From: Ornithinimicrobium cavernae
GTDB taxonomy: Bacteria > Actinomycetota > Actinomycetes > Actinomycetales > Dermatophilaceae
Direction of reading: 5' to 3'
DNA: 64,000 bases
Assembly (NCBI RefSeq): GCF_003121625.1
Contig: NZ_QDDJ01000008.1
Coordinates: 124,001-188,000, forward strand
How positions within the stretch are numbered: the first letter of the stretch is position 1; every line of letters begins with the position of its first letter. The translations under genes were made by a program, and so were the position numbers. This document shows, piece after piece, positions 51,558 through 59,861 of the stretch. Under the pieces are notes generated by a model. The model saw nothing but the letters and a program-made list of their open reading frames with translations. It made no database searches and was not told the DNA's origin.

Positions 51558-51596
51558 ATGTCCACCACCAGCCACACGGCACCCCCGAGACCATGA
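51558..51596 (+). CDS. 12-residue upstream ORF overlapping the sigma factor start
   Basis: A strong GAGGAGGAGC ribosome site precedes ATG at 51558. The ORF reads MSTTSHTAPPRP and stops in an ATGA overlap with the sigma factor start at 51593. The peptide is not similar to anything I know. It may exist for translational coupling or be the remnant of a deleted partner gene. Confidence 0.5.
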   Translation: MSTTSHTAPPRP

Positions 51597-52462
51597 GTGA
51601 CCCGTTCCTGGAGCACCGCAACCTGCTCTTCACCGTGGCCTACGAGATGCTCTCCTCGGCCGCCGACGCCGAGGACGTGGTGCAGGAGACGTGGCTGCGC
51701 TGGTCGGAGGTGGACCGGTCCACGGTCCGGGACCCACGTGCCTACCTGGTCCGGATCGTCACCCGCCAGGCCCTGAACCGGATCCGCACCCTGCAGCGCC
51801 GACGGGAGACCTATGTCGGTCCGTGGCTGCCCGAGCCGCTGCTGACCTCGCCGGACGTGGCGGAGGACGTCGAGCTCGCGGACTCGGTCTCCACCGCCAT
51901 GCTCATGGTGCTGGAGACCCTGAACCCGACCGAGCGGGCGGTCTTCATCCTGCGGGAGGTGTTCGGGTTCGAGTATGCCGAGATCGCGGCGGCGGTGGAC
52001 AAGTCGCCGGCGGCGGTGCGACAGGTGGCGAGCCGGGCCGGGCGTGCCGTGCGCAGCCGACGGCCCGAACCCGTGCCGACGGCCGAGACCGAGGAGGTGC
52101 TGCGGCGCTTCCTGGAGGCCACCTCGGGCGGCGACCTGCAGCCCCTGATGGAGCTCATGGCCCCGGATGTCGTGATGTTCTCCGACGGCGGCGGTCTGAG
52201 GCAGGCGGCGCTGCGCCCGATCCACGGCGTGAGCAAGGTGCTCCGCTGGATGGCGGCCGTGTTCGGCAGGTACCCCGGTCAGATGACCTACGACATCGCC
52301 TCGGTCAACGGGCACCCGGCGCTGCGGATCTTCGGCGACGGCGTGCTCGACGTCGTGGCGACCCTGCGCATCGAGGGCGGCCTGATCACGGCGCTGTACC
52401 TCGTGCGCAACCCCGAGAAGCTGGCCCGGGCGGACGGGGGCGCGGCACCACTGACCCGGTGA
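51593..52462 (+). CDS. ECF sigma factor, SigJ/ECF41 type
   Basis: 289 aa. Region 2 (FLEHRNLLFTVAYEMLSSAADAEDVVQETWLRW) and region 4 (LNPTERAVFILREVFGFEYAEIAAAVDKSPAAVRQVASRA) are followed by a SnoaL/NTF2-like C-terminal extension (about 165-285) typical of ECF41 factors, where it replaces an anti-sigma factor in controlling activity. In that group the neighbouring gene usually encodes a carboxymuconolactone-decarboxylase-type protein; none is here. The start overlaps a short upstream ORF. Confidence 0.9.
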   Translation: MSDPFLEHRNLLFTVAYEMLSSAADAEDVVQETWLRWSEVDRSTVRDPRAYLVRIVTRQALNRIRTLQRRRETYVGPWLPEPLLTSPDVAEDVELADSVSTAMLMVLETLNPTERAVFILREVFGFEYAEIAAAVDKSPAAVRQVASRAGRAVRSRRPEPVPTAETEEVLRRFLEATSGGDLQPLMELMAPDVVMFSDGGGLRQAALRPIHGVSKVLRWMAAVFGRYPGQMTYDIASVNGHPALRIFGDGVLDVVATLRIEGGLITALYLVRNPEKLARADGGAAPLTR

Positions 52463-52478
52463 CTACGCTGGTGCGGCC

Positions 52479-53393
52479 ATGGACACCCGCCAGCTCACCT
52501 ACTTCCTCGGGGTGGTCACGCACGGCGGGTTCGGCCGTGCCGCCAGCCAGCTGCACGTCAGCCAGCCGGCCCTGTCGCAGGCTGTCGCCGCCCTCGAGCG
52601 TGACCTGGGGGTGCCCCTGTTCCACCGGGTGCCCAGCGGTGCCCGCCTGACGGATGCCGGCGCCGCGCTGGTGCCGATGGCCCGGCAGGTGCTGCGCGAC
52701 CTCGCGGTGGCGCGGACCGCCACCCGCTCGGTCGGCATCGACCACACGGGACGCATCGACCTCGCCCTCATGCCCTCCCAGAGCGTCGAGCCGTTCACCC
52801 GGCTGACGCGGCACCTGAGCCGCCGCTATCCAGAGATCACCATCAACGCCCTGGCCACGTTCGGTCGGGACGACTCGGTGGCCCTGGTGCTCAGCGGGGC
52901 CTGCGAGCTGGGCCTGGTCGGTGCGCTCGCCAGGCCCTACCCGCCCACGATCGTGCGGCACACCCTGGGCCAGCAGGAGATGGTGCTGATCGCGCCGGCC
53001 GACAGCGAGCTGCCCGCCGACCACCCGATCGGGCCCGGCGACCTCGACGGGCAGCGGCTGGTCGTGTCCCCGCCCGGCAGTGTCATGCGGCAGATGGCCG
53101 ACCAGCTCACCTACGAGTCCACGATGACCATCGCCATCGAGGTCGAGCACCGGTCGGCGATCCTCCCCCTCGTGCTGGACGGCGTCGGCATCGCGGTCCT
53201 CTCCTCAGCCTGGGCCGACCTGGCGCGCCGGGCCGGCGCGAAGGTCTGTTCGCTGCAGGAGCCGATGCGGCTCCAGGTCGACCTGATCCACCGCCGGACC
53301 CGCCTCACCCCCGCCGCCCAGGCGCTGCTGGACCTCGCCCTCTCCCTGGACTGGCCTGCGGACATAAGCGATTTTGATGACCCACATCCATAA
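52479..53393 (+). CDS. LysR-type regulator of the tartrate cluster
   Basis: 304 aa. N-terminal winged helix (MDTRQLTYFLGVVTHGGFGRAASQLHVSQPALSQAV) and a two-lobed effector domain (RIDLALMPSQSVEPFTRLTRHL and ELGLVGAL mark the lobes). It precedes the dehydrogenase-transporter operon on the same strand, 45 nt away, and probably activates it in response to a C4 hydroxy diacid. The 3' end of the gene is AT-rich and could hold the target promoter. Start is ATG at 52479, 9 nt after TACGCT. Confidence 0.88.
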   Translation: MDTRQLTYFLGVVTHGGFGRAASQLHVSQPALSQAVAALERDLGVPLFHRVPSGARLTDAGAALVPMARQVLRDLAVARTATRSVGIDHTGRIDLALMPSQSVEPFTRLTRHLSRRYPEITINALATFGRDDSVALVLSGACELGLVGALARPYPPTIVRHTLGQQEMVLIAPADSELPADHPIGPGDLDGQRLVVSPPGSVMRQMADQLTYESTMTIAIEVEHRSAILPLVLDGVGIAVLSSAWADLARRAGAKVCSLQEPMRLQVDLIHRRTRLTPAAQALLDLALSLDWPADISDFDDPHP

Positions 53394-53398
53394 CAAGT
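53358..53398 (+). promoter_or_regulatory. AT-rich control region with GATG-N5-CATC dyad
   Basis: The last codons of lysR and the gap after it are unusually AT-rich. GATG (53376-53379) and CATC (53385-53388) form a short dyad compatible with a LysR-type site. TAGCGT (53425-53430) lies 8 nt before the next start. Confidence 0.35.
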
Positions 53399-53438
53399 CT
53401 TGGACACGACGGACCGCGCGGACCTAGCGTCGCCGTCC

Positions 53439-54506
53439 ATGACACGCACCTACCGGATCGCGGCGATCCCCGCCGACGGCGTCGGGAGCGAGGTGGTCGA
53501 GGCCGGCCGCGCGGTCCTCACCGCCCTCCAGGACCGCCACCCCAGCTTCGCGCTGGAGTGGCAGGACTTCCCGTGGGGAACCGACTACTACCACCAGCAC
53601 GGCGTGATGATGCCGGCTGACGGTCTGGAGCAGCTCCGCGGCTTCGACGCGATCTACTTCGGGGCCGTCGGCTGGCCGGACGTGCCCGACCACATCACGC
53701 TCTGGGGCCTGCGCCTGGCGATCTGCCAGGGCTTCGACCAGTGGGCCAACATCCGCCCCGTCACCTTCCACGCCGGGGTGCCCTCCCCCATCGTCAACGC
53801 GCACGACCGCGGGCTGGACTGGATCGTGGTCCGGGAGAACAGCGAGGGAGAGTACTCCGGCTTCGGCGGGCGCAACTTCGGTGGCCGTCAGGGCCCCTCC
53901 GAGGTCGCCGTGCAGAGCGCGGTCTTCACCGAGGCGGGCAGCGAACGGATCATCCGCTTCGCCTTCGACCTGGCCCTGACCCGCGAGCGCAAGAAGGTCT
54001 CCTGCGTCACCAAGAGCAACGCCCAGCAGCACGGCATGGTCCTGTGGGACGAGGTCTTCGACCGTGTCGCGGCCGACTACCCGGACGTGGTCACCGAGCG
54101 CGTCCTGGTCGATGCCATGGCCGCCAGGTTCGTGCTGCGGCCCGAGGACCTCTCGGTGGTCGTGGCCTCCAACCTCCACGCGGACATCCTGTCCGACCTT
54201 GGCAGCGCCATGGCCGGCAGCCTCGGCCTCGCCGGCAGCGCCAACCTCAACCCGGACCGGACCGCCCCGTCGATGTTCGAGCCGGTGCACGGCTCGGCCC
54301 CCGACATCGCCGGTCAGGGCCTGGCCAACCCCGTCGGCGCACTCATCAGTGCCGCCCTGATGCTCGACCACCTCGACCTCCCCGAGGAGGCGGACCGGAT
54401 CCGCGGCGCCGTCGACAAGGTCATGGAGTCCGGCACCCGCACCAGGGACGTCGGCGGCACCGCGACCACCGACGAGTTCGTCGAGGCCGTCATCAACGCG
54501 CTGTAG
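53439..54506 (+). CDS. Tartrate/D-malate-type dehydrogenase, first copy
   Basis: 355-aa beta-decarboxylating dehydrogenase of the IPMDH/isocitrate family, NAD+- and divalent-metal-dependent. Visible motifs: AIPADGVGSEVV, VVRENSEGEYSGFGG, the metal-binding VVASNLHADILSDLGSAMAG and MFEPVHGSAPDIAGQG. The GFDQWANIRPV segment is the tartrate/D-malate subtype. Where relatives have an Arg-Arg pair (as IRRAFQQY in the second copy), this copy has Cys-Gln (AICQGFDQW), so its substrate end may differ. The product would be glycerate or oxaloglycolate from tartrate, or pyruvate from D-malate. First gene after the regulator. Confidence 0.86.
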   Translation: MTRTYRIAAIPADGVGSEVVEAGRAVLTALQDRHPSFALEWQDFPWGTDYYHQHGVMMPADGLEQLRGFDAIYFGAVGWPDVPDHITLWGLRLAICQGFDQWANIRPVTFHAGVPSPIVNAHDRGLDWIVVRENSEGEYSGFGGRNFGGRQGPSEVAVQSAVFTEAGSERIIRFAFDLALTRERKKVSCVTKSNAQQHGMVLWDEVFDRVAADYPDVVTERVLVDAMAARFVLRPEDLSVVVASNLHADILSDLGSAMAGSLGLAGSANLNPDRTAPSMFEPVHGSAPDIAGQGLANPVGALISAALMLDHLDLPEEADRIRGAVDKVMESGTRTRDVGGTATTDEFVEAVINAL

Positions 54507-54622
54507 GCGGCCCACCTGCCGCCGCACGGCGGCCACTCACCTGCCACACGGCATACCGCCCCCTGCGCCACACACACCGTTGCAGAAACCCACCATCCCC
54601 GGCAGCACCCAAGGAGTCAAAG

Positions 54623-55585
54623 ATGATTCGCCAGCGCGCCCTCGCCATCGCCCTCGTCCCCGCCGCCGTCCTCGGCCTGGCGGCCTGCTCGGGGGGCGGT
54701 GGGGAGTTCCCCAGCAAGCGCATCGACTACATCCTGCCGTTCGATCCCGGCGGCGAGTCCGACATCACCGCCCGACTGCAGCAGCAGCCGCTGGAGGAGG
54801 TGCTGGGCGAGAGCGTGTCCATCTCCTACAAGCCGGGAGCCGGTGGCGCCCTCGGGTGGTCCGAGCTCACCCGCAGCCGTCCCGACGGCTACACGGTGAT
54901 GGGCTGCAACATCCCGCACATCATCCTGCAGCCGATGCTGCGCGACGACGCGGGCTACGAGACCAAGGCGATCAAGCCGGTCTACTTCTTCCAGAGCACC
55001 CCCAACGCCCTGGTCGTCAAGGCCGACAGCGAGTTCGAGACCCTGGAGGACTTCGTGGCGGCAGCCAAGGAGAAGCCCGGTGGTCTCTCCGTGGGTGGCA
55101 GCGGTGACTTCAGCGCCAACCACATCGGGACGCTGCAGTTCGCCGACGCGGCGGGCATCGAGGTGTCCTACACCCCCTTCGACGGCACGGGCGCGGCGGT
55201 GCCCGCCCTGCTCGGAGGCCACGTCGACGCGCTCATGACCTACACCCCGCAGATCGACGCCCTCGGGGACCAGGTGCGTCCGCTCGCGATCATGGCCGAG
55301 GAGCCGATGGAGGGCGTCGACGCCCCGACCTTCGCCGAGGAGGGCTACGACCTCGCCGACGGCGCCTACCGCGGTGTCTGCGTGCAGGAGGACACCCCCC
55401 AGGAGATCGTCGACACGCTCGCGGAGAGCTTCGCCGCGGTCAACGAGGACCCGGCACTGGTCGAGGACTTCAAGGCGCAGGCCTTCAACCTGGAGAACTA
55501 TGACCCGGCACAGTCCCTGGAGCTGATCGACGCGAGGACCCAGGAGTACACCGCGCTCCTGGACAAGCTCGGGATGCTCGGCTGA
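54623..55585 (+). CDS. tctC: Tripartite tricarboxylate transporter binding protein TctC
   Basis: 320-aa lipoprotein (lipobox LGLAACSG, Cys about 22) of the Bug/TctC periplasmic-type binding family. IDYILPFDPGGESDITAR, SYKPGAGGALGWSELTRSRPDGYT and the VSYTPFDGTGAAVPALLGG lobes are characteristic. It delivers a di- or tricarboxylate to TctA/TctB; its operon suggests tartrate. AAGGAG is 6 nt before the ATG. The TGA overlaps the tctA ATG by one base. Confidence 0.93.
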   Translation: MIRQRALAIALVPAAVLGLAACSGGGGEFPSKRIDYILPFDPGGESDITARLQQQPLEEVLGESVSISYKPGAGGALGWSELTRSRPDGYTVMGCNIPHIILQPMLRDDAGYETKAIKPVYFFQSTPNALVVKADSEFETLEDFVAAAKEKPGGLSVGGSGDFSANHIGTLQFADAAGIEVSYTPFDGTGAAVPALLGGHVDALMTYTPQIDALGDQVRPLAIMAEEPMEGVDAPTFAEEGYDLADGAYRGVCVQEDTPQEIVDTLAESFAAVNEDPALVEDFKAQAFNLENYDPAQSLELIDARTQEYTALLDKLGMLG

Positions 55586-57120
55586 TGGGCGACGCCCTCC
55601 AGGGGCTGGTCGACCTCCTCTCGCCCCTCACCCTGCTCCTGGTCCTCGTCGGCACGGTGGCCGGCATGGCGATCGGCGCCATGCCCGGGCTGAGCGCCAC
55701 GATGGGCCTGGCCCTCCTCGTCCCGTTCACCTTCGCGATGGACCCGGGGGCGGGTCTCGTGCTCCTGGGCGCCTTCTACATGGGCGCCATCTACGGCGGC
55801 TCCTTCACCGCGATCCTGGTCAACGCACCAGGCACCCCGAGCTCGATCGCCACCGCGTTCGAGGGCTACCGAATGACCAAGCAGGGGCGCAGCGAGGAGG
55901 CCATCGTGGCCGCCACCCTCGGCTCGGTGGTCGGCGGACTGGTGGGCGTCCTCTTCCTGCTCTTCCTGGCCCCGCCGCTCGCGGACTTCTCCCTGCGCTT
56001 CGGGCCCCAGGAGTACTTCTGGGTCGCCATCTTCGGGCTCACCATCATCATCGGGATGAGCACCGGCTCCGTCCTCAAGGGCCTGGTCGGTGGCGCCCTC
56101 GGGGTCCTGCTGGGCACGGTCGGCATCGCCCCTGTGGGCGGCGACGTGCGGTTCACCTTCGGTGAGCCCTCGCTGCAGGGCGGTGTGCCGCTGGTGCCCG
56201 CGCTGATCGGTCTGTTCACCGTCCCCGAGGTGCTCAAGCTCATCGCGCGCCGCTCCCGGGAGTTCGAGGTGCAGCCGGGCGCCGAGGCCGAGTCGCGGCA
56301 CTGGACGAGGATGACGACGGACCTGTTGCGCAAACCGGTGAACCTGGTGCGGTCCTCGGTGATCGGCGCGCTCATCGGCATCCTGCCCGGAGCAGGTGGC
56401 AGTGTCGCCAACCTGGTGGCCTACAACGAGGCCAAGCGGGCCTCCAAGGAGCGCCACAAGTACGGCCACGGCGCCGTCGAGGGGGTGGTGGCCGCGGAGT
56501 CCGCCAACAACGCCACGGTCGGTGGTGGCTTCATCCCGACCCTGACGCTCGGGGTGCCCGGCACCCCTCCGGACGCCATCGTCCTCGGCGTGCTGCTTCT
56601 CCAGGGCCTGCGCCCCGGCGCCGACCTGTTCACCCAGTCGGGCGACCTGGTCTACACCTTCGCCTTCGCGCTGGCTCTCTCCGCGCTGATGATGGCGCCG
56701 GTGGGCCTGCTGGCCGGTCGCGCGCTGCAACGTGGGGTCGTCCTGCTGCCGGCGCGCTACCTGGCACCGGCGATCGCCGTCACCTCGATCGTGGGCGCCT
56801 ACGCGATCCGCAGCTCGGTCATCGACGTGGCGATCATGGTCGTCCTGGGGGTTCTGGCCTACTTCCTCGGCCGGGTCGGTGTGGGCGTCGCCCCGATCGT
56901 GCTCGGCCTGGTGCTCGGGCCGATCGCCGAGCGCGGGCTGGTCCAGGGGCTGCTGGTCTCGACCGACCACGCGCTCCCGTGGCTCACGTTCTTCACCCGC
57001 CCCCTCAGCATCGTGCTGATTCTGATGTGCGTGGCGGGCATCGTCTGGCCCATGATCCAGAACCGCAAACAGGCAGTGGTCACCGAGATGGTGGCCGAGG
57101 CAGAGAAGGACCGGGCATGA
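55585..57120 (+). CDS. tctA: Tripartite tricarboxylate transporter large permease TctA
   Basis: 511-aa membrane protein with about 12 segments. The first family block reads GTVAGMAIGAMPGLSATMGL and the second reads VNAPGTPSSIATAFEGY; GIGMSTGSVL-like (IIGMSTGSVLKGLVGG) and a repeated ILPGAGGSVAN/LGVPGTPPDAIVLG pair complete the two-fold repeat of the family. It carries the substrate with cation gradient energy. Overlaps the downstream TctB by ATGA. Confidence 0.93.
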   Translation: MGDALQGLVDLLSPLTLLLVLVGTVAGMAIGAMPGLSATMGLALLVPFTFAMDPGAGLVLLGAFYMGAIYGGSFTAILVNAPGTPSSIATAFEGYRMTKQGRSEEAIVAATLGSVVGGLVGVLFLLFLAPPLADFSLRFGPQEYFWVAIFGLTIIIGMSTGSVLKGLVGGALGVLLGTVGIAPVGGDVRFTFGEPSLQGGVPLVPALIGLFTVPEVLKLIARRSREFEVQPGAEAESRHWTRMTTDLLRKPVNLVRSSVIGALIGILPGAGGSVANLVAYNEAKRASKERHKYGHGAVEGVVAAESANNATVGGGFIPTLTLGVPGTPPDAIVLGVLLLQGLRPGADLFTQSGDLVYTFAFALALSALMMAPVGLLAGRALQRGVVLLPARYLAPAIAVTSIVGAYAIRSSVIDVAIMVVLGVLAYFLGRVGVGVAPIVLGLVLGPIAERGLVQGLLVSTDHALPWLTFFTRPLSIVLILMCVAGIVWPMIQNRKQAVVTEMVAEAEKDRA

Positions 57121-57578
57121 AGAACATCATCACGGCCCTGGGCCTGCTGGTCCTCGTGGCGAGCTTCGTCGTGCAGCGGGACTACCGGTTCCCGCACACC
57201 AACCTGCTCCCGGACGCCTCCCTGGTCGTCCTCGGCGTCCTCAGCGTGGTCCTGCTCGTGCAGGGTCTGCGCCAGCGCGCCCTCGCCGGTGCCGCACCGG
57301 ACGACGCGGCTGTCGACGACGAGGAGGCCGTGGGGCTGTGGGATCTCGGCCGCGCGGTGCTCCTCATGGCCGCCTGGGTCGTCGCCCTGCCGCGGCTGGG
57401 CTTCCTGGCTGCCGGCATCGCGTTCTGCACGCTCATCTCGCTGACCATGCGCAGCGAACGGATCACACCCAAGGCAGTCCTCATGGATGCTGCGGTCGCC
57501 ACCGTGATCGTGCTCGTCCTGTACCTCTCCTTCACCCAGGTCCTGTATGTCCGGCTCCCCGAACTCGGAGGTCAGTGA
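57117..57578 (+). CDS. tctB: Tripartite tricarboxylate transporter small permease TctB
   Basis: 153-aa membrane protein with four hydrophobic segments: about 5-19, 33-51, 75-101 and 120-142. A Glu/Asp-rich loop (DDAAVDDEEAVG) sits between the second and third. TctB proteins are poorly conserved, and position between tctA and a dehydrogenase supports the call. Its stop directly abuts the next start (TGAATG). Confidence 0.85.
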   Translation: MKNIITALGLLVLVASFVVQRDYRFPHTNLLPDASLVVLGVLSVVLLVQGLRQRALAGAAPDDAAVDDEEAVGLWDLGRAVLLMAAWVVALPRLGFLAAGIAFCTLISLTMRSERITPKAVLMDAAVATVIVLVLYLSFTQVLYVRLPELGGQ

Positions 57579-58670
57579 ATGTCATCCCCCGACGCCCGCC
57601 GCCCGGTGTCCGTCGCCGTCATCCCCGGCGACGGGATCGGCACCGAGGTGATGGGTCCCACCCTCGGCATCCTGGAGGAGGTGGGACACCGGCACGGCAT
57701 CGGTTTCTCGTGGCAGCACTACGACTGGAGCTGCGAGCGCTACACCCGGACGGGGGCGATGATGCCCGAGGACGGGCTCGAGCAGCTGGCGGCGCACGAC
57801 CAGATCCTGCTCGGCGCGGTCGGGTTTCCCGGTGTGCCCGACCACGTCTCCCTGTGGGGTCTGCTGATCCCGATCCGTCGCGCCTTCCAGCAGTACATCA
57901 ACCTGCGCCCGGTGCGGCTGCTGCCCGGCATCGAGTCCCCGCTGAGGCTGCGCGAGGGCACCGAGATCGACTTCGTCGTCGTGCGGGAGAACAACGAGGG
58001 TGAGTACTCCGAGGTCGGCGGCCGGATGTACCGCGGCACCGAGCACGAGCTCGCGGTCCAGGAGTCCGTGTTCACCCGTCGCGGCGTGGAGCGTGCAGCG
58101 CGCTTCGCGCTCGACCTCGCGGCGAGCCGTGCCGGCACCCTGGCCTCGGCGACCAAGTCCAACGGCATCGTGCACACCATGCCGTTCTGGGACGAGGTCG
58201 TGCACGCCACCGCCGAGGGCTACCCCGACATCGAGGTCCGCGACTACCACATCGACGCCCTGTCGGCCATGTTCGTCCTGGACCCGGGTCGCTTCGATGT
58301 GGTCCTGGCGTCCAACCTGTTCGGTGACATCCTGACCGACCTGGGCGCCGCCATCATCGGTAGCATCGGCATCGCCCCCTCGGCCAACCTCAACCCCGAG
58401 GGCGAGTTCCCCTCGATGTTCGAGCCCGTCCACGGCTCGGCGCCGGACATCGCCGGCCAGGGCGTCGCCAACCCGCTCGGCCAGATCTGGGCCGCCTCCA
58501 TGATGCTCGACCACCTCGGGCACCCGGAGGCAGCTGCGGAGCTGGTGGGGGCCATGGAGGCCTCGCTCGCCGCGGGCGTGAAGACCCCAGACCTGGGTGG
58601 CACCGCCACCACCACGCAGGTTGCGGAGGCAGTCCTCCAGCACCTGACCGACCGAGAGGCAGCACAGTGA
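57579..58670 (+). CDS. Tartrate/D-malate-type dehydrogenase, second copy
   Basis: 363-aa paralogue of the enzyme at 53439. AVIPGDGIGTEVM, VVRENNEGEYSEVGGRMYRG, VLASNLFGDILTDLGAAIIG and MFEPVHGSAPDIAG are all present. The substrate arginines are kept (LLIPIRRAFQQYINLRPVRLL), so this copy is the better candidate for a typical tartrate dehydrogenase/decarboxylase making D-glycerate. GGAGGT precedes the ATG. The stop overlaps the dehydratase start by GTGA. Confidence 0.9.
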   Translation: MSSPDARRPVSVAVIPGDGIGTEVMGPTLGILEEVGHRHGIGFSWQHYDWSCERYTRTGAMMPEDGLEQLAAHDQILLGAVGFPGVPDHVSLWGLLIPIRRAFQQYINLRPVRLLPGIESPLRLREGTEIDFVVVRENNEGEYSEVGGRMYRGTEHELAVQESVFTRRGVERAARFALDLAASRAGTLASATKSNGIVHTMPFWDEVVHATAEGYPDIEVRDYHIDALSAMFVLDPGRFDVVLASNLFGDILTDLGAAIIGSIGIAPSANLNPEGEFPSMFEPVHGSAPDIAGQGVANPLGQIWAASMMLDHLGHPEAAAELVGAMEASLAAGVKTPDLGGTATTTQVAEAVLQHLTDREAAQ

Positions 58671-59833
58671 AGATCGTCGATATCAGGGAGCGCACCTTCC
58701 CGATCTCCAGCCAGATCCGCAACTCCTTCATCGACTTCTCGAAGATGACGTTGAGCCTGGTCGCCGTGGTCACCGACCAGGTGCGCGATGGCAGACCGGT
58801 GGTCGGCTTCGGCTTCAACTCCAACGGTCGCTACGGCCAGGGCGCCCTGATGAAGGAGCGGTTCGCCCCGCGCCTCCTGGAGGCCGACCCGGAGTCCCTG
58901 CTGGACGAGACCGGGCTGCTCGACCCCCACCGGGCCTGGGACACGCTGATGACCAACGAGAAGCCGGGCGGCCACGGCGAGCGCTCCGTCGCGGTCGGCG
59001 TGCTCGACATGGCGCTCTGGGACGCGTGCGCCAAGCTCGAGGAGCGTCCCCTGTTCGACCTCCTCGCCGAGCGCTACGGCAGCGGGACACCGGACCCGCG
59101 CGTCTTCGTCTACGCGGCGGGCGGCTACTACCACCCGGGCAAGGGCCTGCAGGGCCTCAAGGACGAGCTGACCAGCTACCTGGACCGCGGCTACACCGTC
59201 GTGAAGATGAAGATCGCCGGCGCCAGCCTCACCGAGGACCTGACCCGGATCGAGGCGGCCCTGAGCATCCTCGGCGAGGGCCAGCGGCTGATGGTGGACG
59301 CCAACGGCCGGTTCACCGGCGCGGAGGCGGTGGAGTGCCTCGAGGCGATCAAGGACTACGGCCTCTACTGGTACGAGGAGCCGGTCGACCCCCTGGACTA
59401 CGAGGGGACCCGACAGGTCGCCGAGCGTGCCGGCACGCTGCCCGTCGCCACCGGGGAGAACCTGTTCTCCCACTGGGACGCCCGCAACCTGGGTCTCTAC
59501 GGCGGCATGGACAGCACCCGCGACTTCCTGCAGTTCGACTGTGCGCTGAGCTACGGGCTCGTCGAGTACCTGCGCACCCTCGAGGCGATGAGCGAGCTCG
59601 GGTGGGCACCCGACCGCTTCATCCCCCACGGCGGGCACCAGATGTCGCTCAACATCGCCGCCGGTCTCGGGCTCGGCGGCAACGAGTCCTATCCCGACCT
59701 CTTCCAGCCGTTCGGCGGCTTCCCCGACGGGTGCACCGTCGAGGACGGCTACATCCGTATGCCGCAGCTTCCGGGCATCGGTTTCGAGGGCAAGTCGGAC
59801 CTGGCCGAGGTCTGTGCCAGTCTGCTCTCCTGA
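58667..59833 (+). CDS. tarD: D(-)-tartrate dehydratase, enolase superfamily
   Basis: 388-aa mandelate-racemase-type enzyme. It follows the characterised Bradyrhizobium D-tartrate dehydratase closely from memory: the N-terminal ISSQIRNSFIDFSKMT, VGFGFNSNGRYGQGAL, NEKPGGHGERSVAVG, then catalytic Lys in VVKMKIAGA, metal ligands in MVDANGRF, YEEPVDPLDY and TGENLFSHWDARN, and the catalytic His in HGGHQMSLNIA. It converts D-tartrate to oxaloacetate. GTG start overlapping the upstream dehydrogenase stop. Its presence defines the cluster as tartrate catabolism. Confidence 0.9.
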   Translation: MKIVDIRERTFPISSQIRNSFIDFSKMTLSLVAVVTDQVRDGRPVVGFGFNSNGRYGQGALMKERFAPRLLEADPESLLDETGLLDPHRAWDTLMTNEKPGGHGERSVAVGVLDMALWDACAKLEERPLFDLLAERYGSGTPDPRVFVYAAGGYYHPGKGLQGLKDELTSYLDRGYTVVKMKIAGASLTEDLTRIEAALSILGEGQRLMVDANGRFTGAEAVECLEAIKDYGLYWYEEPVDPLDYEGTRQVAERAGTLPVATGENLFSHWDARNLGLYGGMDSTRDFLQFDCALSYGLVEYLRTLEAMSELGWAPDRFIPHGGHQMSLNIAAGLGLGGNESYPDLFQPFGGFPDGCTVEDGYIRMPQLPGIGFEGKSDLAEVCASLLS

Positions 59834-59861
59834 ACAGGAGTCGGTCGGCAGGGAGGCCAGG

